From: Cafeteria roenbergensis
Lineage: Eukaryota; Sar; Bigyra; Bicosoecida; Cafeteriaceae
Assembly: GCA_008330645.1 (NCBI GenBank)
Contig: VLTN01000050.1
Location: forward strand, 62,001 to 126,000
Reading direction: 5' to 3'
DNA: 64,000 bases
Shown: positions 51,101-63,700 of the stretch, piece by piece
Numbering within the stretch: position 1 is the stretch's first letter
Layout of the letters: each line of letters starts with the position of its first letter
Notes under the pieces: generated by a model
What the model was told of the DNA's origin: nothing
Seen by the model: the letters and a program-made list of their open reading frames with translations, nothing else
Database searches by the model: none
Position numbers and translations under genes: made by a program

Positions 51101-54100
51101 TCCGCTCTCACTCGGGCTCGTCGGCCATCGTCTCTTGGCGGGAGCCCCATCGGCCGGAGGGAACGCTGAGCATTTCCGCGTGGGTCAGCCTTGGGCTAAA
51201 GGGCTTCGTCGTTATGTGGTGCGACGCCGGCGAGGTCAGCAACGAGCCGACCTCCCTGGGAGACGACATGGTGGCTCACGCCCGCCTCCTCTTCCCCTGG
51301 GGACTGGCCAATGCCTCCGATGCAGACTCCCTCGCCCAGCAAGGCGTTTGCTCGGCCGCCTTCGTCAGCCTCCCTCCAACAGACATCGAGCTCCTGGCCG
51401 GAATGTCGCTGCCCCTCCTGGCCACGTCCAAGACCGACACCCGCCCTTCGCGCTGGCTGCTCGTGGGCGTGGCAGCAGTGTTCAACAACGTCGTCGGCAC
51501 GTTCGCGCCGGCGGTGGACGCCACGCCGACCGAGCTGGCCAGGGCAGCGCTTGGGGGCGGGACCCGGGCGCAGAACCAGCCCCTCCTCAACTCGGTCGAG
51601 TGCGTGGCCGTGGACTGGACGGATACCAGCTCTGCGGGCGCGCCCATCGGCTGCGTCCCCTCGTCCGCGGCCCTGACGCCTGCCTTGCGGCGGGCGTGCC
51701 GCTGCCGGGTGCAGGCTCAAGACAACGGGGAGAACCCGGTGCTGCTGCGGCGCGTTGGCGGCTCCGCGTTTTCCAAGACTGTGGCCATGGCGGTGGATGG
51801 CGTCTTCACCACGAGCGAGCTGGGCACAGCAGGCGGGGAGTTCTTCAGCGTCATCGGCGACGGCTTCCCCATTTCGGGGTTCCCGTCGCCGCTGTCCGCC
51901 GACCACGAGCGGCTGATGAGCCCGACTGTGGTTGCCGCGCTCGCGGAGCTGGCCTCCCGCGCGGCCTCGCCGCTTGAGCCGCTGTGGAACGCGCCTCCCG
52001 GCGAGGCGCGCTCCGCTGTGGTGCTTGCCCGGCAGCCCGACACCCCGGGCCCAGCGGTGCCCTATCTCACGCTGTCCTACGGCGGAGGCACCGGGGGCAA
52101 GTCGTACGTTGCAGACGTGGACGAGTGCACCATCACAACCGAGGGCCACGTGCTGCGGTGTCTGTCACTGCCGGGGGTGGGCCGCGGCCACAGCGTGAAC
52201 GTGACTGTCAACGGCGAGCGCATGCCCGGCCCGCCGCGCTCCGCAAGCTACGTCGGGCACGAGCTGGTCACTTCTTACGGCGCGGTGGCCCGCTCCACCA
52301 TGGACTACGCTGCCCCCTACATCCAGTCCTTCGTCTACGACACTGACGCCGGCCTCCCCACGGTTGGCGGCACCACTGTGCGCCTGACGGGCCGCCACTT
52401 TGGGCCCGCCGGTGCCTCGCACGTGGACAGCGTTCGCTTCACGCCCTCCAGGCACAACGCCTTCGAGTTCATTGCCGCCAACTGCACGGTGGTGACAGCC
52501 CACGTGATGATGGAGTGCGTGACTCCCGCCAACGCTGGGGACCAGGCGTACTGGAACGCAACGGTCGCCGGGCAGGAGAGCTTGCTCCCTTCCACGTCAG
52601 CGACGGTGCCCGAGATCGACTCTCTCCAGCTTCTGACGCGCGACATGCTAGCGAGCGGCTCCGGCGACAACGCTGCCCTTCGGCGCGCCGCCATGCGAAT
52701 CCTTGGCAGTGCCTCTGCTGCTGCCGGCAACTCGTCGGCTGCACCGGACGCAGGCAGCAACAGCAGCAGCAGCAGCAGCAGTAGCGGCGGCGGCGCCCCG
52801 GCTAACGCGACTGGCTCAGGCAACACAACGGAGTCACCTACAGACTCCGATCCGCTGCTCGCCGCGTTCGACGCGGCTGTCGGAACCGGCGCTGCGTCGC
52901 TCGACGAGCTGCCCACCAGCGGCGGGTCGCTGGTGCTCATCCGAGGGCACGACTTCGGGCCGGACATGTCCTTCATCGCAAGGGTGTGGGCCGTGCGGCC
53001 CGACGGGGTGCTGAAGCAGCTCTTCTCGCAGGACGTCGACGCTGCGCGTCGCGGGACGCTCCCGGCAGCGCCTTCCGGCTGCGAAATGGTGGTCCCGCAC
53101 ACGCTCCTCCTCTGCCGGACGCTTCCCGGAGCAGGCAGCGGTTACTACTGGCGCGTGCAGGTGTTGGACCAGAGCAGCGACGCGGCAAACAAGCCCACCG
53201 CCTACGCCAGCATTGTGATCGAGGGCATGACCCCAAGCGAGCTCCCCTCCCAAGGGGGCACCCTCGTCGTCGCGGCTCGGAACTTGCCCCCGGAGAACGA
53301 CGACCTCGTGCTGCGGCTGGGCTTCAACGGCGGAAACATCTCCCGCATCACCCGCAGCATCACCAGTCCGCTCGCGGAGTTTGAGTTTGTGGCGCCGCCG
53401 GTGGTTCTGGAGCGGCTCACTGGGCCTCGGAACTCCACGTGCAGCCCCGACGCGCTGAACGAATCGCCCCCGCCGGTTCTCGTGCCTCTCACGCTCACCG
53501 TGGCCAACGTTGTGGCTTCGGCCGTGGTTCCCATCGCACTGCCGAGCATCACGGCCTTCGATGCCGACTCCATCCGGCGCCGCCCCAGCGCGCTCGACGT
53601 GGACACGCCCCCGGAGAGCGCCGGCGGGAGCGAGGCCATCCTGCTGGAAGTCTACGGCTCGAGCTTCGGCGGCAGCAGCGGGGAGCTGTGCCTCTTCCTC
53701 GACGAGGAGCTGTGCGTCCCGCTCTCCCCCAGCCAGATTGCGTTGCACCTGTCGCTCCCGGGCGGCTTCGACCCGCACACGCAGTTCTTCTGCTGGACGT
53801 CCAAGCGCCGGGGGGCGCCGGCCCTGATCGACATTGCCTCGAGGTCGGCGCTGGACTCCCTGGATTACGACTTTGACACCATCAAGACGCCGCCCACGCC
53901 GACGTCCATCGTGGCATCCAACGAGACTTCAGGGAACGCCATCGGCACGTTCCGGGGGCTGCACGCGCAGGGCGGCGAGCTCCTCGGGCTCGTGGGCGTT
54001 TCGCTGGCAGCCGTGACGCGCGTGGAGCTGGTGCTGCTGTCGCCTCCGAGCCCGCCTTCGCAGCCAGTGTCCCAGCGCAAGCAGCTCTTTTCGGCCCCGT

Positions 54101-57100
54101 GCGTCATCCTCCGCCGCCGCGACGTGGTGGAGGCCGGCGGCGAGGACCCGTGCCCGTGGCTGGCTGGAGACGAGGAGGACCTGCCCACGTTGTGCGCCGC
54201 CGACACCCAGATCTATTGCCGCTCAACGGCCGGAGTGGGGGCGTCGCTGTTCGTCCGGGCCGTCAGTGCGTCGGCCTCGGCGCAGGTGGAGGGTTGGTCC
54301 GCCACCGCCCTGGCAAGCTACCTGGCCCCGGAGCTCCTGGGCGTGTTCCCCAGCAAGGTCGGCACCACGGGCGGGGACGACGTGGAGGTGCACGGAAGGC
54401 ACTTCGGGTCCCCGCTGGTGGGCACCATGGCCAGCGGCAGCACCCCTGGCCTCACCCCGCCTTCCGTCACGGTCGGAGGACGGGCGTGCACCGTTACGTT
54501 CCGCAATGACACCCTGATCCGGTGCGCCGCGCCCCCGGGCCTCCGCTCGTCCGAGACCGTTGCCGTGGTGGTGCAGGGGCAGGCGGGCGAGGTCCCCTCC
54601 GGCACGCTGCCGCTCAAGGTGGGCTACTACCCCCCCGTGATCGCGCGCGTGCGCGGCTTCGAGCTCGAGGGGGGTCTTCCGGCAGCCGAAGAAACCCCCG
54701 AGGTGATCCCCGGCCGGCTGGAGCTGTCGTCCCGCGGCGGGTGGCTCCAGGTGACCGGCTCGGACTTTGGGGCGTCGCCCACTGTGCGGCTTGAGCCCGA
54801 GGCGGGGGGTGCGGGCCTGGACTGCACGCCCGACGACTCGGTCATGCCCTCCGCCTCTGTCGGGGACAACGAGACGTGGTGCCGCCTGCCGGAGGGGGAC
54901 GGCACGTCGTACCGAGTGGTGCTCTCCACCGCTGCAGCGAGCGACGGTGGTCGGGACGCCACTGCGCCGATGCGCTTCGGGTTCCGCCGGCCCAGCGTCG
55001 TGGCCGTGTACTTTGACAACCTGGACGCCACCTCCACACGTGCTTCCTCCTCCACGGCCGGGAGGGACGTCAGCCAGTCGAGTCTGGGCCGCGCTGCCAC
55101 CGCCGGCAACTTCGTCGTCCACGTTGTGGGCGACAGCTTCTCAGCGTCGGCCCGCGTGGTGATCGGGGGCCTGGCCTGCAGCGTCATCGCGGGCATCGTG
55201 CAGCCCGCCGCGCCTGTCGGTCTCGGGGCCGTGGTGGAAGTCGGAGACGCGGTGCGAGGCGCGAGCTACGACCCCGTGGACCTTGACACGTCCGCCCTGC
55301 GCGACGCGTCGGCCTCGGCTTCGGTCTCAGCGCGCCCGCCGGTGACGGTGACGTCCCCGGCCTTTTCGGAGCGCCGCTGGGTGACCCACGAGCTGGTTTC
55401 GTGCCTGGCGCCGGCCGGCACAGGCATCACCACCCTGCAGGTGTTCTCCAGCTCCCAGCAGAGCTCGCTTCCCGTCGAGTTCCGGTACGACGCCCCCGTG
55501 GTGATGGGCCTGCAGCCCGCCTTCGTGCAGGCGGACACGCTCACCCCCGGGGACGTGAAGATCCCCGACGTGGTCTTGGAGGGACTGAACCTGGGGTCGC
55601 TGGCGTCGGAGCTCACCACCGGGGCCAGGTTGGTCAACGTGACCGCCATCCCGCTGCTGGCCGCGCCCCGGGCGCCAGACTCCATCGTCGCTGGGCGCCG
55701 GCGAAGCTTGGCGGCCTCCGCGTCGGGCTACACCGTTGGCCCCGCCGTGGAGCTGTGCGCGCGCTCTCTCATGCAGTCGCCCCATCGGGAGCTGCTGTGC
55801 ACTCCGCGCGCGAGTCTGACCGTGGGGGTGCTGCTTGTGTCGCTGGGCGTGGGCGGGCAGGTCGCCGAGCAGCGCGCGGTTCTCAGCCTGTGCCCGGCCG
55901 GTTTCTTCGGGGGGCCGGGCGAGGCGTGCAAGGCCTGCCCCCAAGGCGCCTTTTGCGCTGGGGGCTTTGCGGAGCCGCAGTCGCTGCCTGGCTTCTATAA
56001 GCGCGCTCCGTCGTCGTTCTTGGCGTGCAACCCTCGCATCGCCTGCCGAGGGGCGCAGGCGTCGGGCGTGCCCGACGCCGCGTTCGACACGACCAAGTTG
56101 GGACTGGGGCGCTGGCAGCCGGGGTTCGGCCTCCCTGAAGACAGCGCTGCTTCCGACGGCACCGCAGGCGCGGCTGCCAGAGCGCTGCAGGACACCGCAG
56201 CGGACCCGGCGGCTCCAGATGGCGACGTTGTGTCCGACGAGGAGAAGCGGCTCGGGAGCTGGGACGAGGCCGCTGGCGCGAACCAGCTCCCGATCGAGGC
56301 CGTCTTCCCGAAGAACGGCAGCGTGGCCAACCTGCTGCTGTCGTACCGCGCCCAGGCGAGCGCGGCCAGCGCGAGCCAGTGCATCGGGGGCTACCGCGGG
56401 GTGCGCTGCGCGGCCTGCGCGGACCGCTTCTACCGCCTCGAGGGCCGCTGTGAGCCGTGCCCCGAGCTCGCCTGGCTCATGATCCCGGGCTTCATCCTGG
56501 GGCTGCTGGCCCTGCTCGGCGTGGCGTCCTTCCTCCAGAAGAAGAACGTGCAGCTGGCCGGGCTGTCCGTGGGCGTGGATATGATGCAGATCCTCTCCGT
56601 GTTCGCAGCGCTGGACCTGAGCTGGCCGGTCGAGATCCGCACGGTGTGGACCACGGTGTCCATGACGACGTTCAGCATCCAGATCCTCGCGCCGGAGTGC
56701 TCCGTCAAGCTCGAGTACGCCGACAAGTTCTTCGCGGTGGCCGCCATCCCGCCCGTGCTGGCCGGTGGGTGCGTCCTCATCGTGCTCGCGGAGCTCGCGC
56801 GCCGCTTCTGGAAGCGCTGGCGGCCCAAGCCGACTGCCACCACTCGCCCCAAGCCGTGGTGCCAGAGGCACTGCGCCGCCTGCACGGCCTGCGCCTCGAA
56901 CGCGGGCTGCGCGACCTGCGCCGGGTGCCCGGCCTGGATGCCCTGCGGGCGGCCGGCCCGCTCGGCCAAGCGCCCGGGAGCGAAGCGCACCAGCATGATT
57001 GACTCCCGACTGATTGGCAGCATCGCCTCGACCTCGGGCCTGGGCGCCCTGGCGTCGGCGCAGGAGGATGCCTTCGAGCGCTCAAGGCCGGCGAGCGGCG

Positions 57101-58938
57101 TTGCCGGCTCGGCGGTGGATGCCGGCCTCGGGCTGGCGCTGACGCTGCTCTACTTCGCCTACCTCACGGCGACCCGCAACGCGCTCCAGCCGCTGGACTG
57201 CACCGACGTTGAGGCCGCCGCTGGCACGGGGCGTCAGCGGGTGATGCAGCTGGAGCCGTCCGTCGTGTGCGACGTGAACTCGGACAAGACGTACGCACGA
57301 GTCCTGCCCTGGGCCGTGATCACCTCGCTGGTGTACGGCATGGGCATCCCGGCTCTCTTTGCCATCATGCTCTTCTCCAGCCGCTCCTCGATCATCGCCG
57401 ACCAGAAGTTGCTGGCCGTGGGCGAGGGCCACTCGCGGGCGACGAACCCGCACTTCGCCACCCGGAAGCGCCTCGGGAGGCTCTACGCCGACTACAAGCC
57501 GGAGGTGTTCTGGTGGAGGCTCGTCCTCACGGCCAGAAAGGCCCTCGTGGCGACGGTGTCCATCCTGTTCACCGGCACGCCGGTGTTTGCCGCCTCGGCC
57601 ACTGCACTCATCCTCTTCGTGTCCTTCCTACTCCACTCCCGCTACCAGCCCTTCCTGCACGCGCCGCCCGTCTCGAACAAGTTCCTTGCGCTGGCGGACG
57701 AGCTCGACCCCGACAAGGACGCGGCTGGCGACTCCAAGAAGCAGGACGGCAAGGCGGGCGGCTCGGCGGCGCGCAAGGGCCGCAAGAAGCGGTGCCGCTG
57801 CCGGGCAGCGCTGCCGGCAGGGCTCTCCAGCTGCCTCCGCAACACGTCGCCCATCTTCGCCGTGTGCCTCGCCGCGGCAGAGTCCGACATGGTGTCGCGG
57901 CGCGTCAACACGCGACCGGCCATCAGCCTCGAGCCCCCGACACCCCGGAAGGACCCTGCCAAGGCGCGGAATGGCATTGCTGCCAGACTCGTCCGCTCTG
58001 TGAGCCAGGGCGCGTCTGCCCTGCGGAGCTCTGCCTCGCCACTGTCCAGGGCAGGCACAGCGGTGCCGAGGGCAGCCACGCCTGCCGCCGGCAAGAGCGG
58101 CGCGACCCCCGCCGGCACCATCAGCTCCGCATCCCAGGCCGAGGCCGCCGGTCCCGCGTTGAAACCGAGCGCTCGCATGCTCGCGTTTGCAGCGGCCGCC
58201 ACTGCTGCCATCGAGGCCAAGGCCAGGGAGGAGGCCAGGGAGGCAGCCCGCCTCGCCAAGGAGTCCTCCCTCTCCTTCGTGTTCGACTACAACACCCTGG
58301 AGGGGTCCTTCCTGATCACCGGCGTGCTGGTGCTCATGGGCGGGCTGGCGTTCTCCTCCAACGCCATCGAGCCTGGGACCCCGGCCTACTTCGCCGTCGT
58401 CGCGGCCATCGTCCTGCTCGTCGCGGGGGCGCTCGGCAGCTTCGTGTGGATTCTTGGCTTCGAGCTCTACCGGTCGCTTCGGTTCGCTGACGTGCTCACC
58501 AAGGCACGGCTCTACCAGGACAGCTTCCTCGCGAAGCAGAGCCGCGCAGCCAAGGCCAGCAGCTCCCTCGCTGCGTTTCAGGGCGGGCCGACGCCCGCCA
58601 GCCGCGCGGTGTCGCGCTTCAAGTCGCTCGTGGCCCAGAAGCGGGCGGCGAGGGTTCTGGCGGGGGAGGCTCCCAAGCCGGCAGCGGCGGTGCCGCCGCG
58701 GCAGCTAGAAGGGGCGTTGGCGAAGAAGCTTGCCGCTGTCGGCTCCCGGCCGCGCACTCGGAGCGGCAAGAGCGGCGCCGGCCTGCTGCGCGACCGCAGC
58801 ACGGGGTCCATGCGCCCGGTGAGGGTCTCGCGCGACGGCATCGGCAACCCGATGCACTTTGCCGCGGCATCCACGCCACGGCTGCAGGCGGACTCCAAGG
58901 CGCTGTCTCCGCAAGTCAGCAACTCCTGGGAGGACTGA
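48159..58938 (+). CDS. Giant Cys-rich, IPT-repeat multispan membrane protein (receptor-like)
   Basis: Exons 48159-48264, 48547-48654 and 48773-58938; introns of 282 and 118 bp with GTGAG/GCAG ends and matching phases. The product is 3459 aa. Exon 1 is a signal peptide (ALTLWLVAALHLAGPAAA, cleavage near residue 32). Residues about 240-495 hold tandem Cys-rich GCC2/GCC3-like units (CPTGSYCPTQS, CPTGYYCPNG). IPT/TIG-like beta domains start near 1261, 1455, 1561, 1933 and 2058 (GGTTVRLTGRHFGP; GGDDVEVHGRHFG). Another Cys block is near 2440-2630. Then come about eight hydrophobic spans (2637-2660, 2676-2692, 2726-2748, 2853-2870, 2915-2940, 2995-3025, 3251-3268, 3276-3301) and a basic tail. It is probably a cell-surface adhesion or sensing protein. 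Confidence 0.85.
52761..52782 (+). repeat. AGC trinucleotide run (poly-Ser coding)
   Basis: About seven AGC units encode a Ser run in a linker between two extracellular domains of the giant membrane protein. Confidence 0.85.
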
Positions 58939-59437
58939 GCAAGCGTGCGCACGTGGCGGCCTCGCCGCCTTCAGTCTTTGCTTTGTTTTTATTACTCGCG
59001 GACCAGGCCTGGCTCGCTTGGTCTGCCGCATCCATCTCTCCGTGGCCTTGTTTGCTTGGTTTGTCTCGCGCCCGTCGCCCCTGTCTTGGCGATGGCAAAG
59101 GGCGCAGCTCGGTCTGATTGCCACTGCGCACAAGTCTGTTCATTTTCTCACTGCTGCGCGAAGCATTCCGTGCCCAGCGGGGCGCGCGCTTGCTGTGTGT
59201 GCTGCGCGCTTGGGAGCCCGTCACGGCGCAACCTCCACACGCCCTTGCCACCGCTCTCTGCACTCTTGGGCCACAGCTGCGCTCCCGCCACGCAACGCTC
59301 CAAGTGCTGCAAGGGAAGCCCAAACGCAAGACGAATCGACGCTGAGCAGCGCGGGAGAGACGCGCTGCGGGCGCGCGCAAGCCGGGAGCCGCGTGCCCCT
59401 GTCCCGCTGACACGAAAAGGCAGCAATCGCACCCTGC
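58939..59437. other. Convergent intergenic region, no gene seen
   Basis: 499 bp between the giant gene (plus) and the 358-aa gene (minus). A T-rich stretch CTTTGCTTTGTTTTTATTACTC near 58975-58997, about 40 bp after the stop, is the most AT-rich spot and a candidate 3'-end processing region. No gene is seen. Confidence 0.55.
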
Positions 59438-60514
59438 CTAGACCTCGCCGTGGTGGAGAGACGCCATGTGCTTGACGGCCAGCGTGTCGCGATCCTTCCT
59501 GTAGGCGGCGTCGAGAGCCGCGCGAAGCACGCGCACGAAGAGCAGGCGAGCCAGGGGCATCTCGTCCATAGCCGTGGCCCGCCCGAAGGCGAGGGTGCGC
59601 TGCCGTGCCTCCTTCAGGAACGAGTCCGCCATCGGGGCGGCGAGGCGGTCGGCAGGCCGAGGGCCATCGTACGCCTTTCCGCACCCGCGGCGCTCGTCAT
59701 CGGCGCCGCCGCAGTGCTGGCCGTCCTCCCCCACACGAGCCAGCCCGGCCCACTGGTCGTCAGCGGGCACCAGCCGGTTCACGGGGAGGAACGCATGGCC
59801 CACCAGCTCCGGTGACGGGTCGCAGGACACCGAGTTGAAGCGCTGCCGCTGGAGGCCCCAATCAAAGCGCACACTCGCGTCGCGGCCTTCGCCGCAGACG
59901 GCCGTGGGGATGATGCACGCGTGACCGGGCTCGGGCGCGCCGGAGCTGTCCACGCCTCCAGCCACACCCGGCAGGTCCAGCGAGTCCACAGGGATGCCGA
60001 TGCCCGCCAGCTCCTCATCGTCCAGCATTGCCGGCACTCCGCCGTCGTGGAGGTCGAGCGCGACACGGAACCCGTCGCACAGGGCAGCCGAGCGCTTGTG
60101 GCTTGAGTCCGGTGTGGCTGTGTCGCCCACGCCTGGCTCGCTCTCCGCCACGTTGCCCGCCAGCATCTGCGCCGCCAAGCGCTTTGCCGCCTGCCTCGAG
60201 GCCTCGGCCATGGCTCGCACGTTCTCCTTGATGTCGTAAAAGGTGCCGCTGGGCGCCGTAAACTGCGCCTCGCGCTCCGCGGCCTCCGCCCTGCTGCGCG
60301 CCGTCCGCAGCATGAACCGCGCCTGGTCTGCTGGTGCGGTGGCCTCCCACTGCGACCCATACGGCCCCAGCACCGGCTGCTTCGCGCTGCGGGCGCTGGA
60401 CGCCAGCGAGGCCAGGCCGAGGCACAGGCTGGCAAACAGGACCTTGGCGGCCGCGCGCGCGCCAGACGGCTCCCGCGTGACCCCGCTGCCACCCCGTGTG
60501 TGTGCGACGCGCAT
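59438..60514 (-). CDS. Hypothetical protein with N-terminal signal or anchor helix
   Basis: Single exon, 358 aa from the ATG at 60514. A hydrophobic stretch (AAKVLFASLCLGLASLASSA, residues about 24-43) looks like a signal peptide or signal anchor. It is followed by a helical region rich in Ala/Glu/Arg (ARFMLRTARSRAEAAEREAQ; IKENVRAMAEASRQAAKRLA) and a globular part with six or more Cys (ALCDGFRVALDLHDGG, HACIIPTAVCGEGR, VSCDPSPELVGHAFLP, HCGGADDERRGCGKAYDG). No family is recognised. The open frame continues upstream to 62509, but that part lies opposite a conserved gene and has no ATG needed for this product, so I start at 60514. Confidence 0.6.
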   Translation of the reverse strand: MRVAHTRGGSGVTREPSGARAAAKVLFASLCLGLASLASSARSAKQPVLGPYGSQWEATAPADQARFMLRTARSRAEAAEREAQFTAPSGTFYDIKENVRAMAEASRQAAKRLAAQMLAGNVAESEPGVGDTATPDSSHKRSAALCDGFRVALDLHDGGVPAMLDDEELAGIGIPVDSLDLPGVAGGVDSSGAPEPGHACIIPTAVCGEGRDASVRFDWGLQRQRFNSVSCDPSPELVGHAFLPVNRLVPADDQWAGLARVGEDGQHCGGADDERRGCGKAYDGPRPADRLAAPMADSFLKEARQRTLAFGRATAMDEMPLARLLFVRVLRAALDAAYRKDRDTLAVKHMASLHHGEV

Positions 60515-60767
60515 TGCTGCCGCTGCTGCGCCCTCCACTTCCGGCCGGGGCGCACCTCCGCGTGCTTCGGCAAGCCTGCGGCCGCGCTGCGGCAGAGTTG
60601 GCAGAGCCGCGCAACAGCAGCAGCAGCAGATTCGCCGACGGCTGGTGCCCGGCGCCACAGACAGCGGCCCCTTCGACCGCCTGGCTGGGAACGCAGCACC
60701 GCAACGCCCGGCCGGTGTGCTTGAGGTTCGCGGCGTTGCAGCTTCCGTTGCCTCGCGTCGCGTCGGC
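60515..60767. promoter_or_regulatory. Shared divergent upstream region of the 358-aa and COG7-like genes
   Basis: 253 bp between the two start codons, GC-rich, with a short (GCA)n run near 60616-60630. No defined element is recognised. Confidence 0.45.
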
Positions 60768-63700
60768 ATGAGCGGATCTGGCACTGCGGGCCTCTCCTCT
60801 GGCCCTACAACGCAGGCCATGCCCGAGGCTGTGGCCGCAGCAATCCAAAACGGCATCGAGCAAGTGCTTGATGGCCGGCAAGACCCGGGGGAGTGGATCC
60901 GCGCGGTGATGGACGCTGCATCGGCCGACGTGGCCCACGCAGGCGATGCCGCTGGCGCACGCAAAGGCGCCGCGGCGGCGTCCGAGGCGGCCCTGACCCG
61001 TGCCCTGGTGGTTCTCCAGATGCGCTCCCAAGACCTGTCCACGGGCATGCGGGAGCACATGCGCGCGGTCGCCAGAAGCCTGCCGCCTGCCCGGCGCGCC
61101 GTCGCCAGCGTCGGAGGCGCCTTCAAGGCGGCCGAGGCCGAGCTAGCGGCCGTGCAGTCCCGCACCAGCGCTCTCGCAGCCAAGTCACCTGCAGGCCACG
61201 CCTTTCCGTCCGCGCCGGCCGCCGGCTCCGCCTCCGCTGGCGCCGGCTGCCTCCCGCTCTCCCGGCTGCTCGCTGAGAGGGCGGCTGCCACCCCTGACGG
61301 ACCCGCCAACGCCCACGCGCCCAAAAGCGCCAGCCCCGTGGACCCCGACGCTTGGCGGGCCGGCCCAGGCGACGCTGACCCGCTGTCCGCCGCCCTCGCG
61401 GCCGCCAGGCGCGCTCGCGCCCACAGCCAGTCCGCGGCCGGCATCGCGGGTAGCTCTACCGGCAGCGCGTCGCTCGACAGGGCATCCGCCCCCGCCCCCG
61501 CGGCGGGCCCCGTGGCCTCGCCTGGCTCCGGGGCGACGGCCCTCGAATCCGCCGCCAGCCCCGCCCGCCCTGGGGGGGCCTCCTCGGACCCCCCTCCCGC
61601 CAGGGGCGATGCCAGTGCTGCCAGTGGCGTGCCCTCGCCCTCGCCCTCGGCCTCACCCGCGCCGGCGCCCGCGCCTGCACTGCCCCCGTACATGGTGGTG
61701 CTGAGGGCGCTGGACGCGGCGCGAAGCCGCCTGTCCGTCTGCCGCGCCACTGTGGCCCGCGCTGAAGGATTCTCTGCGCTTCTGGCAACCGCCGAGGAGG
61801 CGGTGTCCGCCGTCGCCACGGTGTGTCGGGCCACAGCTGACAAGAGTGCGCCTCCGGCGCCCAAAGAGCAGGCCGAGGCTGCCGCCGCCGAGGAGGCCGT
61901 GGCCAGCGCGCTGGCAGAGCTAGGCGTGTCACTTCGCGCCCTGGAGGACACCCCGGGACAAGCCAGCCGACGGGCGGCGGCAGCGCAGCTGGCCGGATCG
62001 GCGGCCGCAGGACTGGCGTGCCGGGTTCGCTGGCTTGCGGCCCGCTGGCTGGACCCGACAGCCGCTCCGGCGGCAACGGAGGGCGGGGCAGAAGCAGGGG
62101 CCGCAGCTGGCGGCGCGGGATTCCGGCCGGGGGCGGAGCCAGGGGGGGCCGGTGCGGAGGCTGCTGGCTTGGCCTCCGCAGCCGAGGAGGCCGAGGCCGT
62201 GCCGCCGCCTGCAGGTGCCGGGGCTGCTGGGGATGGCGACGGCGCCGGTGCCGAGTCTGGGGGCAGCGAGCTGCGGGCGTGGCAGGGGTGGCACTCGGCC
62301 GTCGATGCGTCGTTGGCGGCGGCGCTTCGGCCGCTGGCGGCTGCCGGCTCCGCTGCCGCAGCCCCCACCAGCTCTGCAGCCGGCCCTGGTTCGAGCGCCA
62401 CCCTCCATACAGCCATCGTGGTCGGCCTGCGAGCCGCGCTGGCCTCCGCCGCCGCCTCTGCTGTCGCGGGGGGCGCCCCCGATGGACTGGCGACGGCAGA
62501 GCCTGGCACCCAGGCGGGGCCGGCCGTCCCGCCCGCTGCCGTGTCCGTTCGGGAGGCGAGCCGCCGGCTGGCCGCAGCTGCTCACGCCTCGGCGAAGCCG
62601 GCCCCGACCGCGGCCTCGGCTGCCGGAGCGGGTGCCGAGGTCACTCCAGCGGCATCGGCGATTGTGGCAGTGCGGTCAGCCCTGCGCCGAGCGGGGGCGG
62701 GGGCGGGCTCGGGCGGCGCCCGCCGCGGTGCCAGCAGCAGCCCTAGTGACCCGGCTGCTGCCACGGCCGCTGCTGCCACGGCTGTGGGCGGCGGCCTGGC
62801 GGCCGCAGTGATCCTGTGCTTTGCCTCCGGGACTGTGGCGCCGTTGGCTCTCCTCTGCAGAACGCAGCGGGCGGTGGCGCAGGCGGCATCGCCAGGCGCT
62901 GCCCACGACGGCGCCGTGCCGCGGTGCGCGGCGGGAGAGGCAGCGAGCGACATCGTGTCTCTCATCAGGCGTCCCTCCCACCAGGCCAGCAGGCTCGTGT
63001 GCACCCCTGCGCCGTGGACCCGCTCCGACGGACGGCTGTGCACACCGGAAGCCATGGAGATGGCGGCAGCGGCGGCGGCAGGGGAGTCTCTGTCACTCAC
63101 CGGGGGTGGCGTGCCCGCGCTGGTGACCACAGGCGCTGCTGCGGCCATTTTCCTAAGGGTCAAGGACATCGCCGAAACGGCCGCAGCAGCAGCCGCAGCG
63201 GCTGACGAAGGGGGACACCACCACCACCACCACCAGGCTGGTCGGCGAGGCAGACGCCAGCGAAGCAGCTCTCAGGCGGCGCTTGCCCCCGACGCGACGG
63301 CGGCGCAATCAGCAGGGCACCAGCTGTCCGTCATCGCGGAGTCGCTTGCCGAGGCGGCCGAAGATGCGGAGTCGCTCTCACAGGCACTTGACGCCTTGGT
63401 GATGGCTGCCGTGTCCGTCGATGAAGTGGCGGGCCCCTGCGCCCCTGGCGCCGCCGCCAGAAGCCGAGCCCTTGCCGCTTGGGCCGCCGCGGAGGCAAGG
63501 CTGGGGCTTGCCGGCGCGTTGGCGCCTGCCGTGGCAGCGGCCCTTGGCTCGGCAGTGGTGCTGGCGCGTCAGTCGTGGGCCGCCCAGGCTGCCGCCCCCG
63601 GACCCGTCAGCGGCCAGCCTTTGGAGCTGGTTCCGGTGCTGCTGGCTGCCTGCAGGCTGCTGGTGGCGGCAGAGCCGGCCACGGGGGCGGCAGCGATGGC

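Noticed and set aside
60515-62509. Minus-strand open frame continuing upstream of the 358-aa protein, about 1000 codons in all
   Set aside because: It lies opposite the conserved COG7-like frame and consists of Ala/Ser/Pro shadow sequence. The coherent protein begins at the signal-like helix downstream of 60514.
63216-63233. His6 as an engineered affinity tag
   Set aside because: It is embedded in a natural Ala-rich frame with no cloning junction. CAC runs are expected from GC-biased triplet slippage.
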